A stretch of DNA of 64,000 bases, taken from JACKFE01 sp050248735 (GTDB lineage: Bacteria; Nitrospirota; Nitrospiria; Nitrospirales; UBA8639). Below are positions 15,037 to 23,318 of this stretch, piece after piece. The DNA is taken from positions 496,001 to 560,000 of the forward strand of contig JBFWRU010000001.1 of the NCBI GenBank assembly GCA_050248735.1, in the 5' to 3' direction. The translations under genes and the position numbers were made by a program. The notes beneath the pieces are model-generated. The model was given only the letters and a program-made list of their open reading frames with translations. It searched no databases and was not told where the DNA came from. Within the stretch, counting starts at the first letter, position 1. The number at the start of each line of letters is the position of its first letter.

Positions 15037-17259
15037 TTAGTTGAACTTCCATTCGGCTCCGGCAAACCCGCTGATTCCCTGGCCGGGATTGAAAAATCTT
15101 CCCTGACTGTCATTCACCACCACGGCCCCGGCGTAGGTTTGATCGGTTAGATTTCTTCCTTCGGCAAAGAACGACAGATTTTTGTTGTAATTGTATCCCG
15201 CGCGAAGGTTCACGATGAAGTATGCGGGGTTTTTGACGGTATTCGCCGAGTCAACAAAATATCCTGCCATGGACCATTCGAAATTCGGTGCGATCCAAAA
15301 TCCCACCGGATGGTCATACCGCAGTTCCCCGGTCAGGAAGTGTTCCGGTGCACCAGGGACTCGATTACCGTCTTTGGCTACCGTCGTGATCGGTACGCCC
15401 CCTCCTCCACCAGATTTCACATCGTCTGTAAACTTAAACAAGGACCAGGTATAGGCCCCTCTTACCGTTAAAGTATCAGTTGCATTCTTTTGACCTGGAG
15501 CCAGCAGGCCATTGGCGATCACGAGGGCGCCGCCGGCTTCGATTCCTGTGTGCCTGGTCCCTTTGGCATTTTGAAAAGTACCCTGATTGTTTATGTTAGA
15601 GGCGATGATTTCCTTTTGCATTTCCAAGTCAAACACCGTGAGATCCCAAGAGGCCCGGTTATCTGCGGTGGTGCCTCGTGTTCCCAGTTCAAATTGCCAG
15701 GCCCGTTGAGCGTCCAGATTGAGAAAGGCGCTTGTTGGAACCGTTCCATCAGGATTCACCGAGGAGGTCAATTCCAGATTGATGGGGGGTTCGTAGCCAC
15801 GGCTGACATTTCCATAAATTTGGGAGGTGGGGGTTGTCCGGTAGACGAAACCGGCTTTGGGGGTAATGGCATTGAATTGGCGCAGGTCGGTGCGGCTGCT
15901 CGTCAATGCTCCGCCAAAAGGAGTGAAGAGCTGGTTCCGTCCCTGGCGTATGCTGTAATCCCACCGGCCTCCCGCGATCACAATAAAATCGTTTGTGACA
16001 CTGAATTGGTTTTCCAAATAGGTGCCAAAGCTGGTCGTTTCCAATGTGAGATTCTGAGTTTGCGTTCCGCGATTGCCTAAATTGTTGACAAATCGCCGTT
16101 GATTGGTGTCGCCGTATCGTGGCTGATGGCCGATGATAAAGAAATTATCATGACCGAAAATCGAGTTGGAATTGCCATAACGAATTTCCCCGCCCACATT
16201 ATAGTTGTCCTGGACGATGGTCTGAAAAATCGGATGATCCACATATTGGTAAGAATAATAGGGAATAATTTCTACGTATTGATTGGCAGCAAATTCGTTC
16301 CGGTACGCCACGCCGGCTCGTATCAGATTATAGTACCGTCCATATTTACAGGCTTGATTGGGTCCGCAGGCAAAGGGACTTATGCCTCCTAACGTGTTGG
16401 CCGCCTGGTTGTTTTTTTCCAACTGGGCCAGGGTCAGGGATCCCGGGATCCGTTCGGCCACTACCCCTCCAAGAATGTAAGCACGGATTTCCTGATGGGT
16501 GCCGATCTTAAATCCAAAGTTGGCATTAAGTCGTTGACGGTCCTGCTGGCTGTTGTCTTGGAACCCATCCTGATGATTGCCGGAGACGCTCACGTAGTAA
16601 TCCGCCGTGACATCCATGGTTCCCAGTTTCATGGGTTTGGTGACGTGGCCACTGGAAACCTGCCCTGAATACAGCCCGAAACTCCCTCCCAATAGGCGCA
16701 TCTGGAGGGTGGACGCATTGTACCCGGTCCTCGGGACAAAATTAATGGCGCCCCCGATCGTGTTGGCTCCATACCGGAGAGCATTGGCTCCTTTATAGAT
16801 TTCGATGCGTTCGTAGGCGTTTAATTCGATGGATTCAAAATCGGAAAATCCGTCGGCATCCCCGAAATAGATTCCGTTGATCAGAATGTTAATCCCTCGA
16901 TGGTGGAAATTATTCCGGAGGGAGGTTCCGCGGATTTGAAATTGTCCTTCGTCGGCTCCGAAGCGGGTTTGGAATCGGACGCCCGGGACGAATTGCAGGA
17001 CATCGTTTAAATTCAAAGCACGAGATTCCTTGATCTGTTTTTCTTCAATCAACACGCTGCTGGCCGGCCGACGGGCCATTTCTTCCTTCACGATATCGAT
17101 GTTCTCGATCTTTTTCCCTTCTACGGTCACCATCGGTAAGGTTTCAATGGATTCTTCGGCCAACCCCCATGGTGGCACGATCAACAGAAGGCTTACCACC
17201 GCAGCGCAGGTCAACATGATGGGTCGGTTGGAAATGGTAAGAAGTTTTTGGGCACTCAT
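15037..17259 (-). CDS. TonB-dependent outer membrane receptor
   Basis: 740 residues; ATG with GGACA upstream. Signal peptide to about residue 34, TonB-box-like ETLPMVTVEG at 39-48, a plug domain (LNLNDVLQFVPGVRFQ, then FQIRGTSLRNNFHHRGI and IEIYKGANALRYGANTIGG) and a barrel with NLTDQTYAGAVVVN and a C-terminal WKFN. It resembles FecA/siderophore-type receptors in overall pattern but has no N-terminal signalling domain. It has a Cys pair in an extracellular-type loop (FACGPNQACKYG). It follows a C-x-W-x-C gene by 97 bases, and TonB, ExbB and ExbD lie in the same run, so this is probably their main client. Confidence 0.94.
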   Translation of the reverse strand: MSAQKLLTISNRPIMLTCAAVVSLLLIVPPWGLAEESIETLPMVTVEGKKIENIDIVKEEMARRPASSVLIEEKQIKESRALNLNDVLQFVPGVRFQTRFGADEGQFQIRGTSLRNNFHHRGINILINGIYFGDADGFSDFESIELNAYERIEIYKGANALRYGANTIGGAINFVPRTGYNASTLQMRLLGGSFGLYSGQVSSGHVTKPMKLGTMDVTADYYVSVSGNHQDGFQDNSQQDRQRLNANFGFKIGTHQEIRAYILGGVVAERIPGSLTLAQLEKNNQAANTLGGISPFACGPNQACKYGRYYNLIRAGVAYRNEFAANQYVEIIPYYSYQYVDHPIFQTIVQDNYNVGGEIRYGNSNSIFGHDNFFIIGHQPRYGDTNQRRFVNNLGNRGTQTQNLTLETTSFGTYLENQFSVTNDFIVIAGGRWDYSIRQGRNQLFTPFGGALTSSRTDLRQFNAITPKAGFVYRTTPTSQIYGNVSRGYEPPINLELTSSVNPDGTVPTSAFLNLDAQRAWQFELGTRGTTADNRASWDLTVFDLEMQKEIIASNINNQGTFQNAKGTRHTGIEAGGALVIANGLLAPGQKNATDTLTVRGAYTWSLFKFTDDVKSGGGGGVPITTVAKDGNRVPGAPEHFLTGELRYDHPVGFWIAPNFEWSMAGYFVDSANTVKNPAYFIVNLRAGYNYNKNLSFFAEGRNLTDQTYAGAVVVNDSQGRFFNPGQGISGFAGAEWKFN

Positions 17260-17356
17260 TGGCTATACATGTCCTTTCCAGATCAGACGATTAGACCACA
17301 GTTTCGCCGAACAGGGTCTTATTCCTGTCGGGAGAAATGAATGACGGTTGAGTTGG

Positions 17357-17689
17357 TCAGGCGAAAACGAATGATGCGGGCGGACCGCGAGCGGAGGTTG
17401 GAATCAGAGTGGCTTGAGTCGGGATGAGCGTAATGAGAAAAAGGAGTCCGGCAAGCAGGAAGGGGAGGGAAATAAGGGCTCTCTGAGTCGTGTCGGCCGC
17501 ATTGGCTTTAGAGCTGACTTGGCACGCCCATGAGCAGAGCAGGGAGTGGGAAATTTGGTTTTGAGAATGATGATTGATTGGTGAGTGATGAAGATCATGG
17601 GATGACAGGCAAAAGGTTCCCACGCTCATCAGAGTCAGGTATAAAACGATGATGAGGCTGGAAAGCGGTTTAACAGGACCGGACGTCAT
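17357..17689 (-). CDS. Small His/Cys protein, C-x-W-x-C family member 4
   Basis: 110 residues: hydrophobic helix (LSSLIIVLYLTLMSVGTFCL), His-rich linker (HDLHHSPINHHSQNQISH), core C52-S-W-A-C56, second hydrophobic helix (LISLPFLLAGLLFLITLI) and terminal ARGPPASFVFA. It is closest to member 3 in layout. It lies 94 bases after the amidohydrolase and 97 bases before the receptor on the same strand, the same position relative to a receptor as member 1. No strong ribosome site is seen. Likely two membrane helices with the His and Cys motifs between them in the periplasm (inferred). Confidence 0.68.
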   Translation of the reverse strand: MTSGPVKPLSSLIIVLYLTLMSVGTFCLSSHDLHHSPINHHSQNQISHSLLCSWACQVSSKANAADTTQRALISLPFLLAGLLFLITLIPTQATLIPTSARGPPASFVFA

Positions 17690-17783
17690 GATAAATACTT
17701 CGTTTTAAGCCATTCGGATTGTTACTCGAGTACCTTGACGCTTCAAGGACAAGCTTCGTGGTCTGCCAGTCTCGATTAGAAGG

Positions 17784-19265
17784 TCAATGAGGTGTAGGGG
17801 CTGTTCCTGTATGTCGATTGTCGCTCCATGCCAGCGGAACTCCTTGTTTGAAACGAAACGTGATGTCCTGAACATGTCGGAAATCCTTTAGCGGATTATG
17901 TGCCAAAACCAGAAAGCTCGCTTCATATCCTTTCTCCAATCGTCCGATTTTCCTGGAAGGGAAAATTGTTTGCGGAGTTGTCTCACACCACATTTTCAAT
18001 AACGTGAGGTTGTCAAACACCCCTAACTTGTGCAGGTGGAGGGCTTCTGCGAGGGCTGTTTCCGCATGGTCGCTCCCAATCGCAATCGTGACTCCCGCTT
18101 GATGCAGTATTTGAAGATTATGCCGTTGAATGTCACCGGCGACATCAGGTCCATGCTTGTCGGTCTGTTTTTGGTGGTCCCCGGAGTCCGAAGGAGAGTG
18201 TGGGCGGGCATTCGAATCCGTCTGATGGTGTCCCGTCGGGTGGAAGTGTTGGGCAACGGTGGTCGTGACAATCACGGTCTTATGCGTGACCGCCATCTTG
18301 GCATCCTCCTCCGTTAATAAAACAGCTGAGCGTTGAGCCGTGTGAGGAAGAAACCACCCTGGAAGGTGTGCGATCTCATCCACATTCCCCTGGACGGCGA
18401 TTCGAAAGTCGGCAGCGGTTTCGATATGTGCGGATACCCGCAACCCCCGCTGATGAGCGAATTGGACGATGGGAGCGATGAGTCGGGGATCTAGGCCTTC
18501 CCGAAATCCCTGGATGTGGGCCTGGGTGTGTGTTCCAAAACGTGCCGAGTCGGCAAGATAGACTTTAAGAAAATCCGGTTTGGTGGCCATGATGGCGGGC
18601 CATTGATCTTCTACATCTTTTATTGTGGAAATGGGAAAATATGCCCGGCCATTAAACCAACCTTTTTCGCGTTGGCCGATAACGGGTTCGTAGCGATGAA
18701 TGCGAAGCATGTTTTCGTACAGACCAATGGGATGGCCGTTTTGACCTGTGAGGCCTGCATGGGCAAAGACCACGTCAATGCTGTCAGGTTTATTGAGCTT
18801 ATGGCGGATTTTTTCGACGAACTCAGGAATGTCATTGGGGTTTTTGACATAAAAAATACCATCCCGCACGTAATGATGGATGACCTGATCGATGTTCCAA
18901 TCACCTTCCACATTATGAGTGTGGGCTTCTCCAAATGGAGGAACGACATATCCGTTTTGTAAGTCGAGAGTGTGATCGATATTCTTGGGTTGCGAGAAGG
19001 ATAAGGTTCCGTTTACGGAATAAACGGTGTTGAGGACGAATGTGTTCCCATCAAACCATTGGCCATTGATGAAGGCATAGGTTTGAGACCGAGACAATAC
19101 CGTCTCTCCTTCGTTTATCTTCTCTGCGGAAGTCAGTCCGGGAAAAACAAACAAACTGATCAGTAGCCATCCACATAAAATTGCGGATGGTACTTCGGAA
19201 AGAAATCGATACCCCATGTTTAGAGACAACTGGTCGGGTGCTTTGATAAGAAGTGTCAAGGCCAT
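17784..19265 (-). CDS. Exported metal-dependent amidohydrolase with His-rich insertion
   Basis: 493 residues. The ATG overlaps the exbB stop as TAATG, pointing to coupled translation; an internal ATG at 19217 would give a shorter leader. Signal peptide (AILCGWLLISLFVFPGLTSA). Amidohydrolase superfamily metal residues are in place: HTH at 115-117, a Lys in DFLKVYL (234), H280 in SAHIET, H300 and D399 in IGSDHAE. It resembles imidazolonepropionase-like hydrolases (COG1228). A His-rich insertion (about 340-374, starting HFHPTGHHQTD) is not part of the usual fold and may bind metal or control access. An exported hydrolase inside a TonB operon could process the imported ligand. Confidence 0.85.
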   Translation of the reverse strand: MALTLLIKAPDQLSLNMGYRFLSEVPSAILCGWLLISLFVFPGLTSAEKINEGETVLSRSQTYAFINGQWFDGNTFVLNTVYSVNGTLSFSQPKNIDHTLDLQNGYVVPPFGEAHTHNVEGDWNIDQVIHHYVRDGIFYVKNPNDIPEFVEKIRHKLNKPDSIDVVFAHAGLTGQNGHPIGLYENMLRIHRYEPVIGQREKGWFNGRAYFPISTIKDVEDQWPAIMATKPDFLKVYLADSARFGTHTQAHIQGFREGLDPRLIAPIVQFAHQRGLRVSAHIETAADFRIAVQGNVDEIAHLPGWFLPHTAQRSAVLLTEEDAKMAVTHKTVIVTTTVAQHFHPTGHHQTDSNARPHSPSDSGDHQKQTDKHGPDVAGDIQRHNLQILHQAGVTIAIGSDHAETALAEALHLHKLGVFDNLTLLKMWCETTPQTIFPSRKIGRLEKGYEASFLVLAHNPLKDFRHVQDITFRFKQGVPLAWSDNRHTGTAPTPH

Positions 19266-19876
19266 TACGCGGACGAGCTTTCGGAATTCGCGAGTATCGA
19301 TTGCAATAAGGTGGCATATTGCTCGATTTGCTCGGTTTCCTGCTCAACCCGGGAAAGAAAATAGTTGTAAGGAATGAGTGTGACGACTGCCACAAAGATT
19401 CCTGCCGCCGTGCAAATCAGCGCTTCCGCTACACCGCCGGTGACGGCGTGGGGATTACCTAACCCTGACTCGGACATAATGCCGAACGAACCGATCATCC
19501 CGATAATCGTTCCCAAGAGTCCGAGTAAGGGCCCGAGGGTGATGATGGTGTCCAGAACCGACAAGCTCCGCTTGAGAAGGGAAATCTCCCGTATTCCCGC
19601 CGCTTCCATGGTGATGGCGGGCTGGTGTGTGCGATGAACAATTCCCGCAGCCAACACGTTGAGCGTTGGGCTGGGCTTTTGCTCCGCAAAGGTGAGCGCG
19701 TCGGAAAATTTTCCCTGCTCGGCTAATTTGATCATGCGTTCGGCCAACCGACCCAAACCCAGCGATCGAAAGGTCCAGGCTCGTTCGATGGTGATGGTCA
19801 GGGCCACGATGGAACAGAGGATGATCGGGATCATCATCCATCCTCCGCGCATGAGCATGTCAATTATCTCAACCAT
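19265..19876 (-). CDS. exbB: ExbB/TolQ proton channel protein
   Basis: 203 residues, AGGAG upstream of the ATG. Three membrane helices in the MotA/TolQ/ExbB pattern: first at about 13-30 (GWMMIPIILCSIVALTI), then a cytoplasmic part, then the pair LDTIITLGPLLGLLGTIIGM and a Gly/Ala-rich last helix (GVAEALICTAAGIFVAVVTLI). It forms the proton-driven stator with ExbD that energises TonB. It follows tonB by 25 bases and overlaps the amidohydrolase start by one base, so all are surely cotranscribed. Confidence 0.95.
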   Translation of the reverse strand: MVEIIDMLMRGGWMMIPIILCSIVALTITIERAWTFRSLGLGRLAERMIKLAEQGKFSDALTFAEQKPSPTLNVLAAGIVHRTHQPAITMEAAGIREISLLKRSLSVLDTIITLGPLLGLLGTIIGMIGSFGIMSESGLGNPHAVTGGVAEALICTAAGIFVAVVTLIPYNYFLSRVEQETEQIEQYATLLQSILANSESSSA

Positions 19877-19901
19877 ATCAATCCTGCTCCTTCAATCTGC
19901 G

Positions 19902-20768
19902 TTATCGATTTAGGTCAAACTTGACGGGAATGTCGACCCACTTCGAGATGGGAATGTTTCCATCCTGAGCCGGACGGAACGTCCAGGTTTTGATGGCCTC
20001 GATGGCCGACTGGTCCAATGGAGGGTGTCCACTGCTTTTCCTGATTTCAGTCTGGGTCGGGACGCCTTCATGATCGATAAGTGTGCGAACAATCACGGTG
20101 CCTTCCCATCCGGCCTCCCGCGCGACGCGGGGATAAAGAGGTTTCGATGAGGCCAAAATGACAGGCCTCGTGGTGCTCTCTCCTGCTGAAATGGGAGGAG
20201 AAGCTTGTAATGCCTGCGGCCGCGTGGGTGAGAACGGCCTGGGAGGGAGTGGAAGAGGGTGCGATCGTTCAAGAGTGGCCATGGGAGGCGGGGCGACCGA
20301 TTGTGTATCCGGATGTTGTTGTGTAGGCCTGGACAGACTTGGTTGAGCGGGCGTCGCCAATTTCATCATTCCCCGCGCCTGCAAGGCTCTGACGGTTTGG
20401 AAATCTTGCAGGGTCGGTTTTTTTAATGGCATAGGCTTGGGTGGAGCCATTGTCGTTTTGGGGCGTTGAACCATTTGTGGCGCCTGGGGGACGGGCGTTG
20501 CTTCTCTCAGCCTGGCTGGAGGTATGGGCGGAGGAAGCGACGACCTGACATGAGCCGGCTGTGGGGGTGAAGGTGGTTGAGGGGTTGGTTGTGCCTCCAT
20601 CCTTTGTACCAACTGTACCTGCACCCTTGGCGGGTCTTTTTCAATGGCCGGGGATTGAGGAGAAAGCGCGAGAAGAGCCAGCAGGAGACCATGAAGCAAC
20701 ACACTCCCCAAGGCGCTCAAGACAAATATGCGATTCGTCTCGGGTTCAGGGGAAAAGGTCAGATTCAT
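19902..20768 (-). CDS. tonB: TonB energy transducer
   Basis: 288 residues. One N-terminal membrane helix (IFVLSALGSVLLHGLLLALLAL) with the SxxxH pattern (S..LLH) typical of TonB, a long Pro-rich periplasmic spacer (about 45-200) and a C-terminal TonB domain (SKPLYPRVAREAGWEGTVIV, then SSGHPPLDQSAIEAIKTWTF). The start overlaps the TPR gene stop as ATGA. It links ExbB/ExbD in the inner membrane to the receptors, most likely both receptors in this window. Confidence 0.95.
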   Translation of the reverse strand: MNLTFSPEPETNRIFVLSALGSVLLHGLLLALLALSPQSPAIEKDPPRVQVQLVQRMEAQPTPQPPSPPQPAHVRSSLPPPIPPARLREATPVPQAPQMVQRPKTTMAPPKPMPLKKPTLQDFQTVRALQARGMMKLATPAQPSLSRPTQQHPDTQSVAPPPMATLERSHPLPLPPRPFSPTRPQALQASPPISAGESTTRPVILASSKPLYPRVAREAGWEGTVIVRTLIDHEGVPTQTEIRKSSGHPPLDQSAIEAIKTWTFRPAQDGNIPISKWVDIPVKFDLNR

Positions 20769-21826
20769 GATTTCGTCCGCTCCAACAACTTCACGATCCG
20801 TCCATCCTGTCCGCCTAAATTAACATACTCCTTGTAATACTCCAGGGCCTTTTGTGGAGCATTCCGGTGAAATTCATACAAAATCCCCAGGTTGAAATGG
20901 CAATCTGGCAAGGACGGGTTCAATCGTAAGGCTGTCAAATATTCTTGTTCGGCCTGGTCGACTTTTCCTGAGGCTGCATAGACGACTCCCAGGTTAATGT
21001 GGGCCTCCGGATTTTTAGGATCCAGACGGGTCACATTTTCAAATGCCTGGGCAGCCTTCGCATGCTCTCCTTTTTGTTGGTAGAGAATACCGAGGTTGAA
21101 ATAGGGTTCAACCAGTTCGGTCTTCAGCGCGACGGCACGTTGGTAGGCCTGAATGGCTTTATCAACCTGTTCATGTTGTTGCGAGATCGAACCTGCCATA
21201 ATCCACCCGTTCACATGAGACGGGGCTTCGGCCAACAGTCGGTCCACATAGGGTTGGGCCTCTTTCAGTTTTCCTTGATTCACCAGCCAAAACGCCAATC
21301 CATAGAGAGATTCGACTTGATTGGGAACCAAATCCAGTACAGCCTGATGGGCTTTCATGGCTTTTATGGAATTTTGCGTTTGATCATACAGCGAGGCGAG
21401 CCCTATTCGGGATTCGAGATAGTTGGGATACAGTTCCAACGATTGACGAAAGGCTTTCTCAGCTTCCTGGTGCTTTCCTACTTGCAGATACACATACCCC
21501 AGATCCAAATGTGCTTGGGCAAAAGCCGGATAGGCCTCTATGGCTTTCTGAAGATGTTGAATGGCCTTTTCCGAATTGCCCTGTTGTGAATAGACGAGAC
21601 TGAGTAAATGATGGGCTTCCGCATAACGGGGGTATACCCCAATGGCCTGTTCCAGTTGTGAAATGGCAGGCGCCCACTGTTGCTGTTGGTAGGATGCATA
21701 GGCTTTTCCTAACAGGTCTTGGGCCTGGCCACTTAAGCTGGGTGAGGTCTGGAGGGTCAGACACACCAGGATAAGGAATGCGAGAAATGTCGGGCGACAT
21801 GGGTGAGTGAACGGAAAGTGTTTCAT
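20765..21826 (-). CDS. Exported TPR-repeat protein in the TonB operon
   Basis: 353 residues, GAGGA 9 bases before the ATG. Signal peptide (FLAFLILVCLTLQTSPSLSG) and then about nine tetratricopeptide repeats through the rest of the protein (for example AHLDLGYVYLQVGKHQEAEK). It lies between tonB2 and tonB and overlaps the tonB start by 4 bases. TPR proteins fused to or encoded beside TonB systems are thought to organise the periplasmic machinery, but its partner here is not known. It is a paralogue of the TPR protein at 635-1717, with a shared C-terminal ending. Confidence 0.9.
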   Translation of the reverse strand: MKHFPFTHPCRPTFLAFLILVCLTLQTSPSLSGQAQDLLGKAYASYQQQQWAPAISQLEQAIGVYPRYAEAHHLLSLVYSQQGNSEKAIQHLQKAIEAYPAFAQAHLDLGYVYLQVGKHQEAEKAFRQSLELYPNYLESRIGLASLYDQTQNSIKAMKAHQAVLDLVPNQVESLYGLAFWLVNQGKLKEAQPYVDRLLAEAPSHVNGWIMAGSISQQHEQVDKAIQAYQRAVALKTELVEPYFNLGILYQQKGEHAKAAQAFENVTRLDPKNPEAHINLGVVYAASGKVDQAEQEYLTALRLNPSLPDCHFNLGILYEFHRNAPQKALEYYKEYVNLGGQDGRIVKLLERTKS

Positions 21827-21846
21827 GATGCCGGTTCCTCTTAATG

Positions 21847-22431
21847 TTATTGCCGCAAATCAAATTTAATAGGAAGGTTGACGACGGATGATACGGGAAA
21901 ATTTCCATTTTGGGCCGGTTGGAACTTCCAGTGTTGAATCGTCTGAAGCGCTTGAGTATCCAGCATGGGATGTCCCGAACTTTCTTTGACCGTGGCTTCC
22001 ACCACGTTGCCTTGGTTACTGATAGTGAGGTGTAAGAGGACGACTCCTTCCCAACCCTTCTCCCGTGCCTGGCGTGGATAGGCCGGATGATCGGTGTTAA
22101 GCGGCTTGACCGGGGTGGCTATTCCCTTGACTTGTGCGGTTTGATCCAAAAGATGCCTGGGCTGGGTGGGTGAGGGATGCCTTTGTACAAAATCTTTTGG
22201 ACGCAGATCGGCCTGGTAAAAAACCTGGGAAGACTGGGGAAATTGTGGAAAAGGAAAATGAATGTCCCGTTTCTGTTCAGGTTCTGCCGTGCCTGTGATT
22301 TCAACGATGTCCAGGGTCTCTATTTCCTCTTGAGGAGAAATGGCCTGTGAAAGCTGGGGAAATGTTATCCAAAAACACAGAGTGAGAATCCAATATTGTC
22401 TGATCCGGGTTTTTTGAAATGGGGGAGTCAT
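21847..22431 (-). CDS. TonB-like protein with a signal-peptide-type N-terminus
   Basis: 194 residues from ATG 22431, which has AAGGGA about 9 bases upstream; longer in-frame starts lack a ribosome site. The N-terminus (YWILTLCFWITFPQLSQA) looks like a cleavable signal peptide, without the SxxxH motif of TonB. A short linker is followed by a full TonB C-terminal domain (DHPAYPRQAREKGWEGVVLL, then SSGHPMLDTQALQTIQHWKF), strikingly like the adjacent TonB. If cleaved, it would be a periplasmic free TonB domain without proton-motor contact, perhaps a competitor or adaptor. It opens the tonB2-TPR-tonB-exbB run. Confidence 0.85.
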   Translation of the reverse strand: MTPPFQKTRIRQYWILTLCFWITFPQLSQAISPQEEIETLDIVEITGTAEPEQKRDIHFPFPQFPQSSQVFYQADLRPKDFVQRHPSPTQPRHLLDQTAQVKGIATPVKPLNTDHPAYPRQAREKGWEGVVLLHLTISNQGNVVEATVKESSGHPMLDTQALQTIQHWKFQPAQNGNFPVSSVVNLPIKFDLRQ

Positions 22432-22733
22432 GAAAATATTTCCCTTCCAAACTCCCGTGAAAAAAGAAACTCTTCTGATCCCTGGGGAAGTGAACATTTG
22501 CGGTAGGAGATTCCTTCAATGTTGAAAAGATTCATAAAAACCGGTTGAAAGCTCATCCTTTGTTCCAATCCACCCTATTTGGCCATTTGTATATCTAATT
22601 CAGGTGAATCGGTCGTACAGGGAGCACATGTTCAAGGTAAATTCCTTATCTTTTGCGAGTCATTCGCCGGGAAGTCGCCACCGGGAACCTCATGACTAAG
22701 GAAAGTCAGATTGCTGGTGCCTGTAGGGATATA
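22432..22733. other. Spacer between C-x-W-x-C member 5 and the TonB-like gene
   Basis: 302 bases with no convincing gene. It may hold a promoter for the tonB operon on the minus strand, but I see no clear consensus and no hairpin terminator. Member 5 may therefore be either the first gene of the operon or separate. Confidence 0.4.
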
Positions 22734-23030
22734 TTACAAAGGAGGACCGCGGGAGGGGAGGAGGAAGGCATGTTGGCCAGGAATGGAGGAAGAGGTCGGT
22801 TCTTCTGAAAAACCCATGGGAAGAAATGCTTGATTGAAGGCTGGAGAATCGGCCGAAAGACTTTGGGCCGCCATGCACATCCAGGCGCAGATGCCGGTAC
22901 TGTGAGTCGTCCCGGTGTGATGAGCATGATCAACGACATGAGAAGCCATGCCGATGTGCATGGTTCCCATCAGGAGCACCAGGACCAGGCTTAACAGAAG
23001 GGCAAGTGATTTGGAACGCAGGGATTTCAT
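22734..23030 (-). CDS. Small His/Cys protein, C-x-W-x-C family member 5
   Basis: 98 residues: N-terminal hydrophobic helix (LALLLSLVLVLLMGTMHIGM), His-rich stretch (HVVDHAHHTGTTH), core C48-A-W-M-C52 and a final SRGPPL. Like member 2 it lacks the second clear hydrophobic helix. Met residues around the motif (M51, M53) add possible soft-metal ligands. It is upstream of the TonB-like gene on the same strand and is the last accessory gene before secA. Confidence 0.62.
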   Translation of the reverse strand: MKSLRSKSLALLLSLVLVLLMGTMHIGMASHVVDHAHHTGTTHSTGICAWMCMAAQSLSADSPAFNQAFLPMGFSEEPTSSSIPGQHAFLLPSRGPPL

Positions 23031-23190
23031 GAGTAAAATGAGGAAATGACTTATAAAAACAGGAAGTTGTATGGTATGAAAAGAATGAAAAGGGTGTCAA
23101 GCAAGCCTCCATGGCGTAGATTGTTTTCCGAGCGCGTTTGACCTTTGCCCGCGGTAGTGAGATGTCATGAAATTTCCGTTGAGTCATTGG

Positions 23191-23218
23191 TTGATTCCCG
23201 ATACTATTTCGGTATACT
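23191..23218 (+). promoter_or_regulatory. Predicted sigma-70-type promoter for secA
   Basis: TTGATT and TATACT separated by 16 bases, matching 4 of 6 and 5 of 6 consensus bases. It lies about 100 bases upstream of the secA start and just outside the minus-strand accessory cluster. Confidence 0.5.
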
Positions 23219-23318
23219 AGAAGACTTTAGGTACATAACAGATTGACGATAGGCCATTTCCCCTTTCATTTCTTAATTCTTCCCAACCCTTTTTCACTGG
23301 TCGAGGTGTAACCCCACG

